From positions 105,663,143 to 105,727,142 of the forward strand of contig NC_084799.1 in the NCBI RefSeq assembly GCF_963169125.1: a stretch of 64,000 nt of DNA. Reading direction: 5' to 3'. Positions within the stretch are counted from its first letter, which is position 1. Each line of letters opens with the position of its first letter. Below, piece by piece: positions 48,980-60,610 of the stretch. Below the pieces are notes generated by a model. It did no database searches. It was not told the origin of the DNA and saw nothing but the letters and a program-made list of their open reading frames with translations. Both the position numbers and the translations under genes were made by a program. This stretch comes from Humulus lupulus. Its lineage: Eukaryota; Streptophyta; Magnoliopsida; Rosales; Cannabaceae.

Positions 48980-49657
48980 GTTGTAGGGAGCCTAATGTAT
49001 GCAATGTTATGTACAAGACCTGACATATGTTATGCAGTAGGAATGTCAGTCATTATCAGTCAAATCCAGGTTTGGAACACTGGATTGCGGTGAAACATAT
49101 TCTCAAGTATCTTAGGAGAATGAGGAACTATATGCTAGTATATTCGGGTAGTGACCTTGAACCTACTGGATACAGATTTTCAATCTGACAAAGATAATAG
49201 AAAATCTACTTCTGGGTCAGTATTCACTCTTGGTGGTGGAGCAGTTGTTTGGAGAAGCATTAAGCAATCCAGTATAGCTGATTCAACCATGGAAGCTAAA
49301 TACATGGTAGCTTGTGAAACAGCTAAAGAAGCAGTTTGGCTGAAGAAGTTCTACACGGATCTGGAAGTGGTTCCAGAAGTGGAGAAACCACTTGTTCTTT
49401 ACTGTGACAACAGTGGAGCAGTGGTTAATTCTAAAGAACCAAGAAGACACAAGAGAGGAAAGCATAAAGAGCGCAAACACCACTTAGTCAGAGAAATCGT
49501 ACATAGAGGAGACGTGTACATTCTGAAAATCGCATCAGAACACAACCTGGCAGACCCGTTTACGAAGACGCTTCCTGCAAAGCAATTCGAGGGTCATGTA
49601 GAGAAATGCCTTACTTGCTTTAAGTACAAGTGGGAGATTGTTAGGAGTATGTCCTAA
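48980..49657 (+). pseudogene. pol: copia RNase H with frameshifts
   Basis: Right after the stop the frame reads SLMYAMLCTRPDI, then shifts near 49045-49085 and again near 49150-49165 (HILKYLRRM lies in another frame). The last frame (49151-49657) has KSTSGSVFTLGGGAVVW, STMEAKYMVACETAKEAVW with the Glu of the active site, YCDNSGAV and HNLADPFTKTL. It overlaps the LTR start by about 19 nt before its stop. It would degrade template RNA during cDNA synthesis; it is not usable as it stands. Confidence 0.82.
49628..49638 (+). promoter_or_regulatory. Polypurine tract of the copia element
   Basis: AAGTGGGAGAT directly before the 3' LTR. It lies inside the end of the RNase H frame, as usual in copia elements. 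Confidence 0.75.
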
Positions 49658-51547
49658 AAGCATGTAAAAGACATTTATTATTTCAATGAATAAATAAATA
49701 CAATGGACTATTATTGTTATATTTAGATTATTAAATTATTATTTGAATATTTTTTGTAAATATTAGAAAAATTCCATATTCATTATTGAGGATGTGATCT
49801 TGTATTAGTACGAGAGAATTAAGATCACATGAATGAATAAAAATAGTCAACAACAAATTGAAGTTATAGAATTCTTTAGTTGGGGTTGTAAGTATGGTTT
49901 ACTGAGTATCATGTTGATACAAATAATCTAGATTCAAATTATTGATGTGGTAAGACATCTCGGTAAATGTGCTTTATATAATATTATTATATATGACATG
50001 GACCGATATGAATAAAAGTCTTTATCCAAAAACTATTTAATAATAAAGACTTGTAATTCATATCATAATTGATGATCATTTATAGATCAACCTAAATCCT
50101 GAGTGTTCATGAACTCCTGTTCATGTTTATTAAATCTTTTGATTCATTCGTTAAGGTCTCTTCATAGAATGAGGCTAATGACTTTTGTTTTGGAGATTTA
50201 ATATCATGGATGGCTGGGAATATGTATCAACAATATAGAATCTAATCTTTCCTAGCGAATCATATATTGGTTCCCTTAAGGGTTAATTCTGGAACTGAAT
50301 GATTTTGAGCTCAAATCTATAATTAGATTATAGATTAATTATTCACTAGTGAATTAATGGTACTTAAGGAATAAGAAGTAAATTAGAAAGGTAAAATGGT
50401 AACTTTTCCATTCTAATTTATGAACTAATTAATTAGAGGGTTGACGTATTGTAAGATGATTATATCAATAGACAACTTAAAATAAGATTTCTATAAAAGT
50501 ATATCTATAACATAAAGAATTCAATTATGAATTTATAGTGGAGAAATATCAGAATTAATAATTTAACTATTATAATTAAAGAGTTTAATTATTTAGTTTT
50601 AATTTATTGGAGCTTAATGTTATAGGTCCATGGTCCCCGAAATGGCTCAAACAAACACTAACAAAGATAAATACAAAAATGGGCTAAAGGACTTATTTGA
50701 TAAGTAAAATATTTTTCTATGCACTAAACACAATTATTGTATAATTATGTGTAATTAATTAACTAAGAATTAATTAATTATTTGATTTAACAAAAATATA
50801 ATTAATTTTAAATTAATTTATATTTGGGATTTGTGGTATTTAAATAATGATGAAAATTGGGAAAAATCACATGCCTTCCCTGGCATGTGGTGGACTTGTA
50901 GCACAGTGCACAGTCACTGTGCTACATGCACAAGAAGCTTCTAGAAGATTCTTGGTTCCACAATTTTAGCTATTTAAATATTAAATAAATAATGAGATAT
51001 TGTAATATGATTAAAATATTATTATTTAAACAAAATCTGATAACTGATTAGTTATTTTAAATTTTTTTAAATAACTAATATTTTATTTTTAATATATTGG
51101 ATATATTAAATATAGGAGTTTAGTTTTTCAGAGCAATACTTTTTTCAATGATAGAAAACCGATCGTGAAATCTCCCTGAGAGAAATAGAACAGTGATACA
51201 CGCATAGGTCACTGTTCTTCACAAACATAGGTCCAAAGTTTATCAGATCTCATGTGTTGAGAACATCTGATAAATAGATCTTGCCTATTGTTTTGTATAA
51301 GGAACCCACACTCGTTCTTTGTGTGCTGAGAACATTTTGGAAGATCCTAGTGTGAGATCTCAAGGATTTTTTCCGTACAAAAAGATAGCAGCAAGGAAGG
51401 ACTTGAGGTAATTTTTTACTCATCTCTTTGATTCAATATATATATGTATGTGAAGAAATAGATCTAGAAATCTTGTGGGGTTAAATTAACAATTTTGATT
51501 GTTGTTCCGCTGGGTATAATCTCTGATTTGATCTATAAAAACCATCA
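49639..51547 (+). repeat. 3' LTR of the copia element
   Basis: 1909 bp, no MITE. Its hairpin 2 stem is 12 bp rather than 14. Many single-base differences and small indels separate it from the 5' LTR. Confidence 0.9.
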
Positions 51548-51615
51548 TAGTGGTAGTAGTAGTGGTAGTAGTAGTAGTAGTGGTAGTAGTAGTAGTAATA
51601 GTGGTAGTAGTAGTG

Positions 51616-51662
<47 letters not shown>

Positions 51663-51866
51663 GGTGGTGGTAGTAGGGGTAGTAGTGGCGGTAGTAGTGG
51701 TAGTAGTAGTGGTAGTAGTAGTGGTAGTGATAGTAGTGGTATTGGTGGTAGTAGTGGTTGTAGTAGTGGTAGTGGTAGTAGTGGTAGTGGTGGTAGTAGT
51801 GGTGGTAGTAGTGGTATTAGTAGTAGTAGTAGTGGTAGTAGCGGCAGTAGCAGTAGTGGTAGTAGT
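51548..51866. repeat. (AGT)n / (GGT)n microsatellite, part 4
   Basis: Continuation of the 40265-40365 array after the copia insertion. It ends flush with the LTR start TGTAGAATTTTAG at 51867. Confidence 0.95.
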
Positions 51867-52250
51867 TGTAGAATTTTAGTTTTCGTGGATATTGGTCAAA
51901 GCCGGGATTTAGTTAGAAACTCGTAGAAATATTTATGGATTTTATAAGTTTAACCTATGGTTTAGAAATATTAATTTTAACATAAGGTTTGATTAATATA
52001 GCTTGTCCTAGAAATATTATTTATTATAACCTAAGGTTTTGATAGAATAATTAAGAGCATGACACTTATCACAAGCATGTTTATTAAGGATTTAAGCATT
52101 TTAGATGAATAAATTAATAAAAGATAGAACTTGAAGCTCTATAACCTTCCAGCAGCTGTTAGTATTACGTTTTACTCAGTCAAAGTTGTTTTTACCAAAC
52201 TTCAAATATGCTGAAAGTGTGCAAAAATGTGTTTAAAATATCATCGTATG

Positions 52251-52368
52251 CCGATATATCGCAGCTATATGGACGATACATCACCTACAGAAGATACAAA
52301 AAATACGTCGACTTCGTACGAACAAAACCACGGAAGCTCGGGGCATAGGTAGGGGTGATATATCACCT
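52251..52368. repeat. CCGATATATCGC / GGTGATATATCACC cluster
   Basis: Three palindrome-like words: CCGATATATCGCAGC, GACGATACATCACC and GGTGATATATCACC. The last keeps its self-complementarity although the outer bases changed from GGCG...CGCC to GGTG...CACC, a paired change. Confidence 0.75.
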
Positions 52369-53264
52369 AGGGTATCGGCTCTTGGAGCCGTTTTTCAAAC
52401 TTTGTGGATTTAAACTAGAAACAACCCTCAACAACATTGACTTGTTCTTGAACGTTTTTGACCGAGTTCTAGGCATCTGTTGAACGAAAAATGTTATTTT
52501 TAATCATTATTTATTCATTGAAATAGGAGTTAGTTTCACCCCTTGAACTCTATAAATAGGACCCTTCACTCAGCCATTTTGTTCATCATTCAAGCACAGT
52601 TCAGAGCCTCAAAGCTGCTAAGATTATTCTTGAGAGAAACACTAAGGTTTTGGGGTTAAAGCTTTCAAATTTAAAGCTTTTCTAAACACTTGGGAAGTAA
52701 GCTTTTGTGAGACTTCAGTGTTTGAGGTATCAATCGAAGCTCTAAGCTATCTAAGGTACCGTTAATCTTCAGGTTTAGTCCATTTCCATTCTTCTTATTC
52801 TTTCCTTTTCTTCAAATCCTAACTCGTTATAATGACTTTTGGTTAGGTGTTCAATTTCTTTGAAACATAAGGTTTTTGGTAAGTTTGTATTTCAATGGCT
52901 TAGATCTTCCATTCATCTTCTTTCTCTAGAGGACTTATGGTCTCTTATTGTTGATTTTTGGAGTTTTCTAATCTCGCTCTTGTCTTCAATATTCAGGTTT
53001 TTGGTAAGGAAAATTAGATAGTTTAGTTTATGATCTAGGCTATGTGTTTGTATGACATAACATTTCAGGTACAATAAAGGGGTAAGTGTGTCTGGACCTA
53101 AGGTGTCCAATGATGTATGATGGACTTATGTCTAGTAGGCTTGGTTGCCAAAATTTTATGACGAACCTAAGTTGATGTCCAGTGTATGGCAGACTATTGT
53201 CTGGGGCTTAATTGCCACCCCCTGTATAAACACTTATCTTTTTATTATATTTGACTTGTTAGTA

Positions 53265-53400
53265 TGATTTATGACCTATAGTTACGATTATGACTTATGA
53301 CTATGATTATGACTTAGATTATGATTTATGATTATGACTTAGGCTATGATATGACCTATGGTTTTGTGATGTGATATGATTAGTATAAATAAGCTTTTTT
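53265..53400. repeat. GATTATGACTTATGA minisatellite
   Basis: About ten degenerate copies of a 12-18 bp GAT/TATGACTTA unit inside the LTR. Confidence 0.7.
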
Positions 53401-53808
53401 TTTTGTTATGACTCATGTGTAATTTAGGATATGTTGATTAAATGATTATATGACTAACTCTTGTTTGTATTTTTCTTACTGGGCTTAGACGCTCACTCCT
53501 TATGATGTTGTTATTTCAGGAAATTGATGATGGAAAGGTCGGTGGCGAGTGGGACCTAGGAGTGTCGTGAAGTACTCGTGGGGACCATATACTCGAGGAA
53601 GATTAAGCGGGCCTATTTATTTATTTTTATTAAAGAATGTGTTCTTTTGAAATTTTATTTAAATGTTGCTCATTTTAATATGTTAAAAACAATTATTTTT
53701 TTTGTAAAACCTTGGATCCATATATTTATTTTCAAGTTTTTATTCAATAAAAGAGAAATATTTATGATTATGATCCAACGCTGTGTTCTTGATAATTCAT
53801 GAGAAATT

Positions 53809-54378
53809 ATGTTCCCAGCCATTCATGATATTGAATCTCCCAAACAAAAGCCATTAGCCTCATTATACTAAGAAACCTTAACGAGTGAATTAAAAGATCC
53901 AACAAACACAAATAGGAGTTCATGAACACTTAAGATTTAGACTGATCTACAAATGATCATCTATTATAATAAGAATTAAATATTTATGTCAAACAACAAG
54001 TTTATAAAGATAATTAATTCTCATCGGTCTTGTCATATATAATCTCCATTATATACATCACCTTTCCTATGATGTCTATTCACATTAGTAATCCGAATCT
54101 AGATTACTCACATCCCGTATGTTTAGTAAAACGCACTAATAACCATTTATTAAAGATTCCTTACTTTGATATGTTGCTGACTATTTTATTCATTATATAT
54201 GATCTTAATTCTCACGTACTAATACAAGATCATATTCTCATGAATGAATAAGGAATTTTCTTGATATTATTATATAATTAATTTAAACAATAATTATAAC
54301 ATTCAAATATCATGAAATTGTAATTTTATTTAAATCAATAAAATGTCTTTACATGCTTTTAGGGAATTAATCCTAGCA
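53809..54378 (-). mobile_element. Inverted copia LTR fragment
   Basis: Reverse complement of the first about 600 bp of the copia LTR family. Its TG start is at 54378 (TGCTAGGATTAATTCCCTAAAAGC on the minus strand), and it runs to GGCTGGGAACAT at 53809. The inner breakpoint coincides within a few bases with the end of the + strand fragment at 40245. Confidence 0.83.
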
Positions 54379-55705
54379 CGGAGCTCTTGCCTTCTTCTTC
54401 TTTCGTGGTGTCATCATCAAGCCCATCCCGTCGGCCTCAAGTGACTCATGAGTCAATCCTCCCAAGTCTCATCTTTGTATTTGTAAGATCTTTACCCCCT
54501 CTATTTTTCCCATCAATCACACACTTTGTATGATTTTTTGCTTGAGTCCTATTGGGTGAATGAGCCCTAGATTTTTCTTCTTGGGCAATCTTCCAATTTT
54601 TTGCTAAACCCACAAAATTGAGATTAAAATGTGTTGGGTTAGGTTGATTGGGGATTGTTCTTGGAAAATCACGTTCTTTGGCCACCTATGTTCGCTGTGG
54701 GGTGATTTGGGCATTTTGGGTGCTTTGGATCGTCCATGGGGGCTGATCGGGTGACTGGAGGTTGGGCGGCTTAGCTTGGCAGAAAGCTCCTTTGCCACTC
54801 TGCCGAACTGCGACGTAAACGAATCCCTGCCATTTAGGTTCACGAGGGGCACTTTCCACTCAGACTGTACGCAGCTGGCGAGGGGTGCATGTTCCTTGGC
54901 TCGTGCCCACCTGGTGAGGGGTGCCTAGTGAATGGTGAAAAGCACAATGGGCATGGGGCGCGGGGCGCCTGGTGACTGGCGAGGGGTGTGACTAGTGAGG
55001 ATGGCTCAATCTTTGGTTCGTACGCTTCTGGAGAGAGGCACAATCGCCTATGATAGAACTTGGCTGCTAGTGAGGGCATTCGATAAACAACATTGGGCCT
55101 TGGAAACTCACCTTGTCTCTTGGATAATTTTGTGGTTACACTGTTTCAGAAAATGGCAATGTGGGGCTCTCAGCCGTCGTTTAGGGGTCGTCTCATTAAG
55201 TTATTGGGACTTATCCATTCTGTCCATCTCTTCTCCACGCGGTGATGCGCAAACCATTCCAAGATATTGACACTTGCACTTCTTTGAAAAGGTGGTTTCG
55301 CCATCCAAGGGCGCCACTTTTCAATTGAGCCACAAGGGTCTTGGGCTTCCTTGCCAATTTTGGGGATGATAGGCGAGGTACATTACATTTTCTTTGTTCA
55401 GTTATGCCACGGGCTGTCACACTTTCACGAACAAAGAGTGGGCTCGCATGCTTGATTATCTTTGAACTTTAGATGCTAACCCTTTGTATGTTACTTTTTT
55501 TAGGTATCCCCACGGAGCAGTGATTTCTAGAGAGAGTCGCCCGCTTCATCAATATGGCCCCTTGACACCCTCTATGGGCCAAGGCTAGAGCAAGGTGGGA
55601 GCTGTCCGCCCCGCCATAATGGAGTCAGGGTTTTCTTCTAGTACTGATATAACCGAGGTTGTCTGGTGAATTTGTGATACAACCCCTTCATTAGTTGAAG
55701 GTAAT
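54379..55705. other. Unassigned stretch with a small GC-rich repeat cluster
   Basis: No supported gene. 54868-54998 carries repeated TGGCGAGGGGTG / TGGTGAGGGGTGCCT words, resembling the motif clusters of the LTRs, so this may be part of another LTR. I could not find its ends. Confidence 0.4.
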
Positions 55706-56311
55706 TTGACTATCCATCCTTCCAACATGACTGAGGCACATTTGAGTCAGATGATTAGTCGCTACAGTTTATCCGATATGTCCAAATATAGGCTTCCCAG
55801 GTCTAATGAGCGCACTGGCTGTCCTTTCGAGGGTTGGCAGGCTTGGAGCCCTAGACATTGTAACCCTGAGGCCTTACTCCCACTGTATGATAATCTGCTT
55901 AGTGTTGCCAACTACTTCCAAGTGGTGCCATTTCAGTTGGCTCCCAATTCCTACCAGATCATCATCAGGCTTAATGTACTGTTTAGGAGCATAGGTTGGG
56001 AACCTCCCACACCACGTGAGATCCATTGTCTATATCACCTCAATTTCAATCCGGATGGGAGGAACATTGACATCTACCATCTCCTCACTCACAATGGTGT
56101 GCCCAATATGGTGGTTAGTGGGAAATCCAATGTCGGGGAGTACACTTACAAATATTTCTTCGCCAAGGGTATTAACTCCTCCCATAAGGCCTTTAGGAAA
56201 GTTGGTAAGTTGCCTTACTCCATATTTTTTATGAACAGCTGTCTCGCATCTTTGGTACATTGCCCTCGTCGATGGGTGTGGGTGTCCACGTCAATGGATA
56301 CGGGCGAGTGA
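55706..56311 (+). pseudogene. Transposase_28-like (putative gypsy-type transposon) fragment
   Basis: A 201-codon frame. Residues about 50-115 show LLPLYDNLLSVANYFQVVPF, QLAPNSYQIIIRLNVLF, then IGWEPPTPREIHCLYHLNF. This is the P-x-Q-L-x-P-N-x-(Y/W/F) pattern of the plant 'putative gypsy type transposon' domain, comparable to the antisense block at 21179-21856. The rest (YKYFFAKG, KVGKLPYSIFF) fits the same domain. The frame then breaks; a further open piece at 56480-56683 may be its continuation. It is probably an accessory gene of a decayed Tat-type element, but no LTRs of that element are visible nearby. Confidence 0.5.
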
Positions 56312-56689
56312 CCCATGCGATTGACGAGGGTTGTTCCATTTGCCTCCTTTTATCTTATACTAACATACCCGTTGTTTCTGTCAGGTACTCTTTCTTGTCT
56401 GAAGGCATGGCCCGACTTCAGGGAGCATTTGGAATATCGTTATTGAATCTCTCCGCCTGTTTAGCACATCACCCCGAGGGTGTTTCCCATTGTTCACACT
56501 AGGGTTGTCAATTTTGTGGAGTTTGAAGTCCCGACCAACCGCGACTTGGTTTGTAGAGTGGTTGGTGACTGCGAGCCCAACCTGATTGATAGCCGAGGGA
56601 GGGTAATCCTAGAAGAGGGAGGTCCCTCGACTCCATTTCCTACTCACTCATCCACTCATAACACTTGTGACATAAGAGTCTAGTTAAAC

Positions 56690-57861
56690 CCCATGACACG
56701 TAAGTAAGTTAATTCCGGAATCAAATCTCTATGACTAAGAAAGTATGCTGAATTCTTCTAGGTGTCTGGGTAACCAGTGTAACTAGTTTACACCTGTCAA
56801 TGCTATGCTAAGATATGTTAAGGTATGTTAAGTTATGTTGAAGGTTCCTCTGGAACCCTAAGTAAGTATGTATGTTAAGATATGAATGACTAAGTATGTA
56901 TGTACGTTAAGATATGAATGACTAAGTATGTATGTACGTTAAGATATGAATGAGTAAGTATGTATGTACATTAAGATACGAATAACTAAGTATGTATGTA
57001 TGTTAAGATATGAATGACTAAGTATGTATGTACGTCAAGATATGAATGACTAAGTATGTATGTATGTTAAGATATGAATGACTAAGTATGTATGTACGTT
57101 AAGATATGAATGACTAAGTATGTATGTATGTTAAGATATGAATGAATAAGTATGTATGCACGTTAAGATATGAATGACTTAGTAAATATGTATGTTAAGA
57201 TGACTAAGTAAGTATGTATGTTAAGATATGAATTAAAAAGTAAGTATGTATGTTAAGATATGACTGAGTAAGTAAGTATGTATGTTACTAGTTAAGACTG
57301 TATGTATGCTATCAAATTTTCTGCGTGCAGGTGTACCTTCAGAATATGAATTTTGGTTATGAGGCATGGCCATAAGTTTGCCAGGATGTTCGCACGTTGT
57401 TAAATTGTATGTTAGGGTTCGGTTTCTTCAGAATCCTATTCTTGGTTGGTTATCTGCCTAGTTACAGTTAGTTTAAGTCCTTGCTTCGTTTATGTAGTTA
57501 TGTTTGTTAAGTTGTTCTTACTAAGTGTTTCGCTTACCTAGTTGTTTCATGTTGTATGCAAGCTCAAAGGCAAAGAGGATCAGTGAGCGTTGGAGTTTAT
57601 TTGTGAGGATGTACATGTGGAATGACCTTTTTGGAATTTATGTTTTGGGGACTAGAACCCATATGATAACTAAGAGATTATTTTGGGCTTATTGAATGTT
57701 TTAAAATTATGACACTGTAATTTACTTTTAAGTATGCGCATACTTCGGAACTCTTGCATGTTTTGAAAAGTTTATTTTTATATGGATTTTCGGTTACCTT
57801 ATTTTTAGAAAATGGTTATGTTTTTTGCAAATTATGTTGAGAGATTTCACGGGACATTACA
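56690..57861 (+). mobile_element. Gypsy 5' LTR (start uncertain)
   Basis: The right end is secure: CACGGGACATTACA, followed three bases on by the primer-binding site. The left end is not resolved; I place it after the Transposase_28-like region. It contains a 32-bp minisatellite and a GTTGTATGCAAGCTCAAAGG block near 57552, before the TTACA end. Confidence 0.55.
56866..57290. repeat. 32-bp minisatellite in the LTR
   Basis: About 13 copies of a unit beginning TAAGTATGTATGTACGTTAA and ending GATATGAATGAC. Middle copies are nearly identical; edge copies are shortened to about 28 bp or altered. Confidence 0.92.
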
Positions 57862-57863
57862 GT

Positions 57864-57875
57864 TGGTATCAGAGC
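57864..57875 (+). promoter_or_regulatory. Primer-binding site of the gypsy element
   Basis: TGGTATCAGAGC after the LTR end; initiator tRNA-Met type. Confidence 0.88.
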
Positions 57876-58059
57876 ACTCGGCTAAACTAGTTCTGTAGAC
57901 AAACCTACATGTACATTCGAAAGATAGACCGACACTCACTGTAAGTATTGCTTTTCTTGTATTGTGTGTATTTCTGTATGTTGTTTTACCTACTTAAATT
58001 CTATAAATTGTAGGTTAATTGGCTGACCTACCTATGTTAGAAAAAAAACAAAAAAAAAC

Positions 58060-58640
58060 CTTATATTAGTCAACCCACCCACAGAGTACACCTTGCAGCA
58101 GAGGATCGATATTTACATATCATTCGATTGCATGGTTCCTCATTTATATGCCGGAGAGATGGACGACTGCGCTTATGATGTTTGGTCTTTTACATACTTC
58201 ATGTTTCTTTTCTTCGAGGAAATTGGTACACCCCCAAGCTTTATGGTTAGGTTAATTGTCCTATGTATGAGAGGCAAAGCTCTTCGATGGTATCACATTT
58301 TGCAAGCTAACATAGAGTGGCCTTCCTTTCCGTCATCCATGGAGTTGTACTTTGGACCACCTTTGGAGAGGTCAAGCGGGTACCTGAGATGTCAAAGATT
58401 CTTTGGAGCATGGAATGCTCAGGCAGAGGCCGTAGCAAATGAAAGATAGAGTCATGCAGTGATAGTGAATCGGGCGATCACAGAGAACCTCATTAGGGTA
58501 GAAGACGGGAAAGGCCAGAAAAAATAGTGAAGATATGGAATTCAATGAAGACTGCGAGGAAGGAGATCCTGAAGAAGATACAAAAGATGATCCTGAAGAG
58601 CATCCAGGGTGAGAGACCTGAGGTCTTTGATGAGGACACC
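58060..58640 (+). pseudogene. gag: gypsy gag remnant
   Basis: The clearest part (58093-58449) includes LIVLCMRGKALRWYHILQAN and EWPSFPSSMEL, the Trp-containing gag core motif. It is followed by a polar segment with stop codons after 58447 and an acidic Glu/Asp-rich tail (about 58530-58640). No zinc knuckle is recognisable. It probably lost function long ago. Confidence 0.6.
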
Positions 58641-59539
58641 AATAGTAACGGGGACATACTCATCTAACTTAGGATAGTAATTTCTCGGTGTTGAACCCTT
58701 ATGTATAGAAGACTATGTTTATTTCTACCCGTCTGCTCACTTTTGATCGCGATTAGGGTAGATAGAAGTAGGAAACCTAGTGGTAGTGTGACAACTACGT
58801 CAAAAACTACGTAATCTTATTACGAGCTTTCTTGGTTTTTGTGATTGGATGCTTATGTTAAATTTATGCTTTGTCTGAAGCAACCCATTATAGTTGCTAT
58901 TACTATATGTGTATCCCACGATTTACTCCCTATTGAAGTATCAGAGTATACTATAGTAGTTAATGTTATATCCCCTAGGACTAGAGCACGTGGGGATAAG
59001 CTCTTGGGGATAGTACCTCAAGTAGGACCAATTGATGGAAATCAAATCCACACAGCAATGCGAGCATCCGAACTAGCAGAATAACTAAAATAATTACGAT
59101 GAGTAGTGAAAAAACGAGGCACCCAGAGCAAACAAGGAAAGGAGATGCATATGATATGACAACTCGCTAGAGTGAGGTGGTTGTGGTTACAAACTTAAGG
59201 CAAAGATCGTTTAGCATGCTAGAAACATTCAGAGATTTGATTAATTGTCCAGGTTTGCACATGACTTAATAAGCACTGAGGCATCTAAGCAGTGAAGGTT
59301 TATGAACCAACTATAAGGGAATACAGTGAAATTTGTGGACTCTTGGAAGATTTGCTCCAGAATTTGATGCAATCAAGGCATATGTAATGCAAATGGGTGT
59401 TATAGTTCCGCTAAGTCGAGACACTTCTCCAAGGAACACCCAAAATCGAGCAGGAAGGTCGGGAATGGTAAGCAAAGGTGGATAGGAGCATCACCGCTTG
59501 TTTATGCACTCACATGAGGCGACAAGAGAGTCAGACCAT

Positions 59540-59700
59540 CTGAGATGGTGTCAGGTCAGATCTCTATTGCCCAAACCTCAACATATGCATTAATGGACAC
59601 TGGTGCATCACATTCTTTTGTAGTTGCCTCTTTTGTCGAGAAAATGAATAGAATGTCTTAACATATGCCTATTGTAGGGACGTACTAGTTATCTAAGTAC
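59540..59700 (+). pseudogene. pol: gypsy protease remnant
   Basis: The reading around 59580-59645 gives STYALMDTGASHSFVVASFV, with the retroviral-type aspartic protease motif DTGAS and the usual HSF following it. Flanking frames are broken (a TAA near 59658). Confidence 0.72.
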
Positions 59701-59929
59701 GACGCTGTAGTGAATTGTAAGAAGAGGAAAGTGTTTTCAAACCGGAAGGAGAGGAGCTGTTTACGTTCCAAGGCGTAGATAGGGAAAAGAAACTTGTGAT
59801 GATCTCTGCTATGAAGGCAAGGAAGATGTTAGTGGATGGTTGCTTTTGATATCTGGCCAACGTCGTGGATAAGGATAAAGAGGGCACGTTACAACCAGCC
59901 GAAGTACCCATCATATGCAAATATCCTTA

Positions 59930-60610
59930 AGTATTTCCCAATGAACTTCCCAGGTTACTGCCAGAGCGAGAAGTAGTGTTCAAAATAGAACTTATTCTAG
60001 GGACGACGCCCATTTTGAAAGCTCCGTACTGGATGGAGCCAGTAGAATTAAAGGAGCTGCAAGCTCAACTGCAAGAGTTGTTGGATAAAAAGTTTGCAAG
60101 ACCAAGTCATTCTCCGTGGGGAGCCCCGGTGTTGTTTGTAAAGAAGAAAGACGGATCCATGAGAATGTATATAGACTATGGGGAGTTGAACAAGGTGACG
60201 ATTAAGAACCAGTACTCGCTTCTCAGGATCGACGATTTATTTGATCAACTCCAGGGAGCATCGGTATTCTCCAAGATAGGTCTCTGATCAGGTTACCATT
60301 AGCTCAGAGTTAAGGAGTCAGACATACCTAAGACATCGTTTTGAACGTGGTACGGGCACTACGAGTTCGTAGTGATGTCCTTCAGACCCACCAATCACCC
60401 GCCGCATTCATGGACCTCATGAACCGAGTGTTTAGCGAGTTTCTGGATAAATTTTTCATCGTGTTTATTGATTATATTTTGATATACTCGAGGAACTCGG
60501 AGGAACATGCGGTGCATTTGGAGATGGTTCTTTAGCATTTGAAGGAGCACAAACTTTATGCCAAATTTTCCACGTGTGAATTTTGGCTGGAAAAAGTGAG
60601 TTTCCTTGGC
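59930..60610 (+). pseudogene. pol: gypsy reverse transcriptase remnant with altered active site
   Basis: 59976-60287 has [40 protein letters not shown] and [20 protein letters not shown], typical of plant gypsy RT. Stops and frameshifts near 60285-60400 follow. The next frame (60341-60535) has [13 protein letters not shown] and [12 protein letters not shown], where FIDD or FVDD is expected, so the second catalytic Asp is Tyr. Inactive on several counts. Confidence 0.82.

Larger units (their letters stand above)
40366..51547 (+). mobile_element. Ty1/copia retrotransposon, structurally complete but broken
   Basis: LTRs at 40366-42685 and 49639-51547 begin TGTTAGGAGTATG and end AAAACCAACA/AAAACCATCA. 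The target duplication is TAGCG (40361-40365) versus TAGTG (51548-51552), inside the AGT array. It has a tRNA-Met PBS, gag, protease, integrase, RT and RNase H in copia order, and a polypurine tract. The 5' LTR is 411 bp longer because of a MITE, and a reverse-oriented solo LTR sits in the leader. Frameshifts, three in-frame stops and a changed RT active site make it non-autonomous. Moderate LTR divergence points to middle age. Confidence 0.92.
51867..53808 (+). mobile_element. LTR related to 36829-38736, 3' end missing
   Basis: It starts TGTAGAATTTTAG next to AGT repeats and shares with the LTR at 36829 the TAAGTTTAACCTATGG block, CCGATATATCGCAGC cluster, CTCTATAAATAGG box (TATA 52551-52558), TTTGGTAAG donor-like sites and CTTACTGGGCTTAGACGCTCA block. 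The end is cut near 53800 by an inverted copia LTR fragment. Confidence 0.75.

Noticed and set aside
54604..55079. Minus-strand frames of 79-82 codons
   Set aside because: Low-complexity Pro/Ser-rich frames over a GC-rich repeat cluster, with no family motif.
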